From Bergeyella zoohelcum (GTDB lineage Bacteria; Bacteroidota; Bacteroidia; Flavobacteriales; Weeksellaceae): a stretch of 6,626 bases of DNA. How positions within the stretch are numbered: position 1 is the stretch's first letter; each line of letters starts with the position of its first letter. The notes below the pieces were generated by a model. It saw only the letters and a list, made by a program, of their open reading frames with translations, ran no database searches and was not told the origin of the DNA. Positions 4,848 to 6,626 of the stretch are shown here, in pieces. Location: contig JAUNHO010000058.1 in NCBI GenBank assembly GCA_030523905.1, positions 1-6,626 of the forward strand, written 5' to 3'. Both the position numbers and the translations under genes were made by a program.

Positions 4848-6626
4848 ATGGGTAAAACTACTACAAATCCATTTGCTGGATATAGAGTAGCAATGCCTGT
4901 GGCGGTTAGTTTTATGCTAATGCCGTCACTAGTTTTTGCACAAACCGAAGAGCAAGTGGTATCTATTCGTAAAGTGTCTGATTTTAAGACGCTAAACTTT
5001 CTTAAACAAGACTTTAAGAAAAATACTTTAAGTATTTCTGATCTGAAAACCCTAGCAAAGAAAAAGAACATTCCGTTTTCAGGGACTATTGAGAACAAAT
5101 ACTACGAGCTGAGAGGCTTTGAAACCAAAACAGGAAAACCACTCTACTATGTAACCTATAATAAAGGTGCAGGGCAAGGGACTCTTACCGATAGACTTCA
5201 CTCCGATGCTGGTATCTTCAACCTAGAAGGTGAAGATATGGTTGTCTATGAATGGGACGGCGGTAAGGTTTTACTTACACATCAGGAGTTTGGCGGTAGA
5301 GTAACGCAAGGCGATGATGCTACTGGCGTAAATTCTCACGCAACCCATGTAGCTGGTACTATGGTGGCTTCTGGGGTAGATGGCAATGCAAAAGGTATGG
5401 CTCCAAAGGCAAAACTAGTGGCTCACGACTGGAATAATGATATGACAGAAATGATTGCCGCTGCGGAAAAAGGTGCCTTGATTTCCAATCATTCTTATGG
5501 TTTCGCAGGAGCATTTGAGTGGGGAGATTGGTCTGGGGCTACTGGCTGGCACTGGCTAGGTGATGACGAGGAAACAGAGTACAGATTCTACGGAAAATAC
5601 ACCACAGAAGACCGCAAATGGGATGTTTTCACCCTTGGAGCTCCGCATTATTTACCTGTGAAAGCAGCAGGAAACCCAAGAGGAGATGGCCCTGAAGCAG
5701 GTGGGCTTCACTATGTACGCGTAAAAGATGCCAACGGAGACTATGTATGGACTACCTCTACCAAAGTACGCCAAAAAAATGGTGGGGCATTAGGCTACGA
5801 TACCATTCTTCACGGTGCTTTGGCTAAAAATATCCTAACGGTAGGTGCAGCACAAAAAATCAGTGGTGGCTATACACAGCCTACTGATGTACAAATGGCA
5901 TCATTCAGCGGATACGGGCCAGTAGATGACGGAAGGATAAAACCAGACATCACTGGGGTGGGTGTAAGCATCTACTCTACTGGTACTGCCAATACCACAT
6001 ATGATACTATGAGTGGAACTTCTATGGCATCACCGAATGTTACAGGGTCTTTGCTTCTACTTCAAGAGCTTTATAAAAATAAAAATAATGGTGCCTTTAT
6101 GAGGGCTGCCACTCTAAAAGCATTGGCTATCGCTACCGCAAATGAAGCAGGAGCTAATGATGGACCTGACTATGCAAGTGGCTGGGGGCTTCTAAATGCC
6201 TATAAAGCAGCTACTGCCATCAGCCTTAGAGATAAAACTTCCTTAATAGAAGAAAAAACGCTCCAAAATGGCAATACAGATACGATACAAGTAACCGCTG
6301 CCAACAATGAGCCGCTTGTAGTAACCATCGCTTGGGCAGACCCTATATCTAAAACCCTACCAAGTGAATCTACTCTAAACGAAAGAACTAAAACCTTGGT
6401 AAATGACCTTGACCTTCGTATAGTAGATACTAATGGTACAGAATATCTACCTTGGAAATTAGACCCTGCCAACCCAAATAACGCCGCTACAAAAGCCGAT
6501 AACACGGTGGATAATGTAGAGCAAGTGGTCATCAAAAATCCAGTGGCTGGGCAAACCTATACCATCAAAGTATCTCATAAAGATACCTTGAAGAAAAATA
6601 CAGTGGTAGATGGAACAATAGATTTA
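4848..6626 (+). CDS. Secreted subtilisin-like (S8) serine protease, C-terminus beyond window
   Basis: From the ATG at 4848 there are 593 uninterrupted codons to the right edge with no stop. The N-terminus has a signal peptide with an unusually long n-region (MGKTTTNPFAGYRVAMPVAV, hydrophobic core to about residue 30), with predicted cleavage after Ala31 (VFA/QTEE). Residues about 32-125 look like a propeptide or N-terminal region. The S8 triad is clear: D137 in EWDGGKV, H164 in NSHATHVAGTM and S392 in SGTSMASP, with oxyanion Asn N276 in KAAGN. SFSGYGPVDDGRIKPDI (352-368) precedes the Ser motif, as is usual. After ASGWGLLNAYKA (443-454) comes a beta-rich C-terminal domain (VVTIAWADP, LVNDLDLRIVD, GQTYTIKVSH), like the jelly-roll domain that follows many bacterial S8 domains. 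Bacteroidota relatives of this architecture usually end in a type IX secretion sorting domain, which would lie outside the window. It is probably an extracellular broad-range protease; its substrate cannot be inferred. Confidence 0.93.
   Translation, partial: MGKTTTNPFAGYRVAMPVAVSFMLMPSLVFAQTEEQVVSIRKVSDFKTLNFLKQDFKKNTLSISDLKTLAKKKNIPFSGTIENKYYELRGFETKTGKPLYYVTYNKGAGQGTLTDRLHSDAGIFNLEGEDMVVYEWDGGKVLLTHQEFGGRVTQGDDATGVNSHATHVAGTMVASGVDGNAKGMAPKAKLVAHDWNNDMTEMIAAAEKGALISNHSYGFAGAFEWGDWSGATGWHWLGDDEETEYRFYGKYTTEDRKWDVFTLGAPHYLPVKAAGNPRGDGPEAGGLHYVRVKDANGDYVWTTSTKVRQKNGGALGYDTILHGALAKNILTVGAAQKISGGYTQPTDVQMASFSGYGPVDDGRIKPDITGVGVSIYSTGTANTTYDTMSGTSMASPNVTGSLLLLQELYKNKNNGAFMRAATLKALAIATANEAGANDGPDYASGWGLLNAYKAATAISLRDKTSLIEEKTLQNGNTDTIQVTAANNEPLVVTIAWADPISKTLPSESTLNERTKTLVNDLDLRIVDTNGTEYLPWKLDPANPNNAATKADNTVDNVEQVVIKNPVAGQTYTIKVSHKDTLKKNTVVDGTIDL

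Noticed and set aside
4793..5098. Minus-strand open frame of about 100 codons
   Set aside because: It is antisense to the signal peptide and propeptide of the S8 protease and carries no family signature.
6200..6535. Minus-strand open frame of about 110 codons with hydrophobic Val/Ser/Ala-rich stretches
   Set aside because: It is a shadow of the S8 protease C-terminal region. The sense strand is open for 593 codons with the complete S8 triad.

Overview
The window looks like chromosome from a member of the Bacteroidota, most likely order Flavobacteriales (Chryseobacterium/Riemerella-like). The reasons are AT-rich DNA with A-rich leaders and no Shine-Dalgarno sequences, perfect TAnnTTTG-type -7 promoter boxes, secreted proteins whose predicted signal-peptide cleavage leaves Gln at +1, and protein families that are common in this group. 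I cannot name the species from the sequence alone.

Layout, left to right. (1) Positions 1-198, minus strand: the N-terminal 66 codons of an agmatinase (speB-like), cut by the left edge, with its own -7 box at 233-240. (2) Positions 256-1533, minus: a secreted zinc metallopeptidase of family M64 (IgA-peptidase family). (3) Positions 1534-1889: a divergent intergenic region holding a perfect 10-bp hairpin (1598-1623), a long imperfect inverted repeat (about 1635-1773) and the argS promoter. (4) Positions 1890-3647, plus: complete argS, arginyl-tRNA synthetase. (5) Positions 3660-3781: a degenerate tandem array with a 21-22 bp period that fills almost all of the argS-GH25 gap, runs up to the next start codon, and folds into hairpins, one of them terminator-like. 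(6) Positions 3782-4657, plus: a membrane-anchored GH25 family lysozyme/muramidase. (7) Positions 4658-4847: an intergenic stretch with a good intrinsic terminator and a weak promoter candidate. (8) Positions 4848-6626, plus: a long subtilisin-like (S8) secreted protease that is still open at the right edge.

The genes do not form one evident pathway. ArgS and agmatinase both concern arginine and its derivatives, but they lie on opposite strands with a peptidase and a repeat element between them, so a functional link is weak. Three of the five genes encode envelope or exported hydrolases (two proteases and a cell-wall hydrolase), consistent with a secretory, degradative or host-associated lifestyle. 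I see no defence system, CRISPR array, tRNA, rRNA or transposase gene. The least explained sequence is the non-coding DNA: the 1598-1773 folded element and the 21-22 bp array at 3660-3781.
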